From Kitasatospora sp. SolWspMP-SS2h (lineage in GTDB: Bacteria > Actinomycetota > Actinomycetes > Streptomycetales > Streptomycetaceae), in contig NZ_QLLT01000007.1 in the NCBI RefSeq assembly GCF_003259315.1, forward strand, positions 222,872-286,871: a stretch of DNA of 64,000 bases, given 5' to 3'. The position numbers and the translations under genes are program-made. Shown one piece after another: positions 62,128 through 64,000 of this stretch; position 1 is the stretch's first letter, and every line of letters begins with the position of its first letter. Below the pieces are notes generated by a model. The model was given only the letters and a program-made list of their open reading frames with translations, made no database searches and was not told where the DNA came from.

Positions 62128-63057
62128 ATGTCCCTGCGCCCGCTCCGCCCCGGCGACCGGGTCGCCCTCGCCGCCCCCAGCGGCGCGATCGACCCTGCCC
62201 GACTCGACCTCGGCACCGACATCGTCCGCTCCTGGGGCCTGGACCCAGTCGTCCTCCCGCACCTGCACGACACCCACCCCACGCTGCCGCACCTGGCCGG
62301 AACCGACGCCCACCGCGCCGCCGACCTGCAGTCCGCCTGGCTCGACCCCGACATCGCCGCCGTCCTCTGCGTCCGCGGCGGCTTCGGGGCGCACCGGATG
62401 GTCGACCTCCTCGACTGGGACGCGATGCGGGCGGTACCGCCGAAACCCCTGGTCGGCTTCAGCGACATCACCGTCCTGCACGAAGCCGTCGCCCAGCGCC
62501 TCGGCATCCCCACCCTCTACGGCCCGATGCCCGGCACCACCGTGTTCAGCACCGATCCCGCCACCGCCGAACACCTGCGCCGCACCCTCTTCGAACCCGC
62601 CACCACCACCGTCCTCACCGGCCCCGCCGCCACCGCCCTCGTCCCCGGACGCGCGCACGGCGTCCTGATGGGCGGCTGCGCCTCCCTGCTCTCCGCCGAC
62701 CGCGGCACCCCCGGTGCCCGCCCGTCCTTCGCCGGCGGCCTGCTCATCCTGGAGGACATTAACGAGCAGCCCTACCAGCTCGACCGCATCCTCACCCAAC
62801 TCCGCCGCAGCGGAGCCCTGGAGGGTCTGGCCGGCGTGGTCCTCGGCTCCTGGGAGGGCTGCGGCCCGCTCGACGGGGTGCGCGCCGTGATGCTCGACCA
62901 CTTCGGCGACCTCGGCGTCCCCGTCCTGTGGGAACTCGGCTTCGGCCACTGCCCGTCCTCGATCACCGTCCCGCTCGGCGTCCCCGCCACCCTGGACGCC
63001 GACGCCGCCACACTCACCCTCGACGCACCCGTCCTCGACACTCCCACCGGCGCGTAG
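62128..63057 (+). CDS. S66-family LD-carboxypeptidase (MccF-like)
   Basis: A 309-aa serine peptidase of the S66 family, whose members cleave LD-peptide bonds of peptidoglycan or detoxify microcin-type adenylates. The nucleophile Ser is in VGFSDITVL, preceded by CVRGGFGAHRMVDLLDWD. The Glu-containing GGLLILEDINEQPYQLDRIL and the His in FGHCPSSITVP complete the expected triad. There is no signal peptide, so it acts in the cytoplasm. The ATG at 62128 has GAAGGAG upstream. Next to trpS, a role against aminoacyl-adenylate analogues is possible but unproven. Confidence 0.9.
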   Translation: MSLRPLRPGDRVALAAPSGAIDPARLDLGTDIVRSWGLDPVVLPHLHDTHPTLPHLAGTDAHRAADLQSAWLDPDIAAVLCVRGGFGAHRMVDLLDWDAMRAVPPKPLVGFSDITVLHEAVAQRLGIPTLYGPMPGTTVFSTDPATAEHLRRTLFEPATTTVLTGPAATALVPGRAHGVLMGGCASLLSADRGTPGARPSFAGGLLILEDINEQPYQLDRILTQLRRSGALEGLAGVVLGSWEGCGPLDGVRAVMLDHFGDLGVPVLWELGFGHCPSSITVPLGVPATLDADAATLTLDAPVLDTPTGA

Positions 63058-63067
63058 GGTGCGATCC

Positions 63068-63793
63068 ATGCACGTCGAAGGCACCCCCAGCACCGCCCCC
63101 GACCCCGCCCCCACCGGGCAGCCCGCCACCGCGGAGCAGGCGGTGGCCCGCGCCCTCGGTTTGCTGCACGGCCCCGGCAGCGGCACCGGACGTACCCTCC
63201 TCGGCCTGGCCGGACCGCCCGCCGCCGGCAAGTCGACCCTCGCCCGCCTCCTGATCGACGAGGTCAACCACCGCGAGGGCCCCGACACCGCCGCCTACCT
63301 CCCCCTGGACGGCTTCCACCTCTCCAACGCCCAGCTCGACCGCCTCGACCTGCGCCCCCGCAAGGGCGCCCCCGAGACCTTCGACGCCCGCGGCTACCTC
63401 GCCCTCCTCCAACGCGTCGCCACCGACCGCTTCCACGAGGTCTACGCCCCCGACTTCGACCGCACCCTCGACGAACCGGTCGCCGCCCGCCACCTCATCC
63501 GCCCGCACACCCGACTCGTCGTCACCGAGGGCAACTACCTCGCGGCCCCCGCCACCCCGTGGACGGACGCCCGGGCCCTGCTGCGCGAACTCTGGTACGT
63601 CGACGCGGACGAGAGGACCCGTGACGCCCGTCTGCTCGCCCGCCACACCGCCGGCGGCCAGGACGGGTCGGCCGCCCGCCGCCGCGTCGACGGCAACGAC
63701 GGACCCAACGCCGCGTACGTGGCGACCACCCGGGCGGCCTGCGACTGGGTGGTCCGTCCGGGCGAGTTTGCATCTGTCCATCAGTCGGCGTAG
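63068..63793 (+). CDS. P-loop nucleoside/sugar kinase family protein
   Basis: A 241-aa kinase with Walker A GLAGPPAAGKSTLARLLIDE (about 46-65), the uridine-kinase/CoaA-like acceptor site YLPLDGFHLSNAQLDRLDLR, and VTEGNYLAAPA before a lid rich in Arg (DERTRDARLLARH). The substrate (nucleoside, pantothenate-like or fructose-type) is undecided. The ATG at 63068 lies 7 bp after TAGGGT, which overlaps the upstream stop codon, so a leaderless message from an internal promoter is plausible. Confidence 0.88.
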   Translation: MHVEGTPSTAPDPAPTGQPATAEQAVARALGLLHGPGSGTGRTLLGLAGPPAAGKSTLARLLIDEVNHREGPDTAAYLPLDGFHLSNAQLDRLDLRPRKGAPETFDARGYLALLQRVATDRFHEVYAPDFDRTLDEPVAARHLIRPHTRLVVTEGNYLAAPATPWTDARALLRELWYVDADERTRDARLLARHTAGGQDGSAARRRVDGNDGPNAAYVATTRAACDWVVRPGEFASVHQSA

Positions 63794-64000
63794 TGTCGAC
63801 TAGTCGCTCGGCAGGGAGCACCGGACACGTGTCTGCGTGGACGGTCCCGGGGCGGCCAATCCCTTGAGAAACTGGTTCGGCTGATCCGTGGCGGGTCGCG
63901 TGTCTTTCGCGTCCCCGTTCGTATTCGTCGTGCGCTTTTCCGGAGATTGCGGCCGATTCGCTTTTCGGAGCGGGGATCGGCTAGAGTTTGAAACGTCGGA
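63794..64000 (+). promoter_or_regulatory. Unassigned 207-bp tail region with a candidate promoter
   Basis: No gene is visible. The region is unusually AT-rich for this genome from 63860 on. TAGAGT (63982-63987) in GGCTAGAGTTTGAAACG is a good -10 hexamer for a rightward gene beyond the window. A clear -35 was not found. Confidence 0.4.

Overview
The window is high-GC actinobacterial DNA (GC3 near 95% in most genes) and looks like Streptomycetaceae, a Streptomyces or Kitasatospora. Markers for this are an adpA gene with a TTA (bldA-type) codon beside orn and tRNA-His, a complete CebR-controlled cellobiose/cellotriose cluster, a DasR-type site in front of a chitinase gene, and several SD-less, apparently leaderless starts. 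No CRISPR array, rRNA, transposase or phage structural gene was seen.

Layout: 1-4.1 kb holds a fermentative pair, pflB (cut by the window edge) and adhE, with a Rex-type palindrome upstream of pflB. 4.4-10.8 kb has a small hydrophilic protein, a tricorn protease, a secreted GH18 chitinase and a glyoxalase-fold protein. 10.9-18.7 kb is bounded by two identical tRNA-Lys(CTT) genes and carries a Na+/H+ antiporter, pgi, and a GntR-lutABC lactate-oxidation locus with its operator. 18.8-24.3 kb contains two small unknown genes and a tightly overlapped three-gene operon: a Cas4/RecB-like nuclease with a probable Fe-S Cys set, a 532-aa unknown protein and a UPF1/DNA2-type SF1 helicase. Together they resemble eukaryotic Dna2 split over separate polypeptides, and this is the best candidate for an undescribed DNA-processing or defence system here. 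24.4-30.1 kb is a patchwork: a histidine phosphatase, an HTH-TPR regulator, a spermidine-synthase-like protein, a Uma2 nuclease and a low-complexity surface protein.

30.2-36.5 kb is bglC-cebGFE (minus strand) divergent from cebR, with two CebR palindromes. 36.7-40.3 kb carries a hotdog-fold protein, tRNA-His, orn and an unusually long adpA. 41-46.8 kb has an HAD hydrolase, a universal stress protein, a TTA-containing surface protein and a DUF4239 membrane protein. 46.8-54.0 kb is a leucine/isovalerate catabolic operon (acyl-CoA dehydrogenase, HMG-CoA lyase, both subunits of a methylcrotonyl-CoA-type carboxylase) divergent from a TetR regulator with GTTAAC-rich operators. 54.2-64 kb has a fused heterodimer-type ABC exporter, an ATP-grasp protein, a NUDIX hydrolase, a conserved unknown, a tryptophanyl-tRNA synthetase behind a complete Trp-codon attenuator, an S66 LD-carboxypeptidase and a P-loop kinase.

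Much of the window is joined by visible regulation: redox (Rex), aminosugars (DasR), lactate (GntR), cello-oligosaccharides (CebR), development (bldA/AdpA) and tRNA-Trp charging (attenuation).
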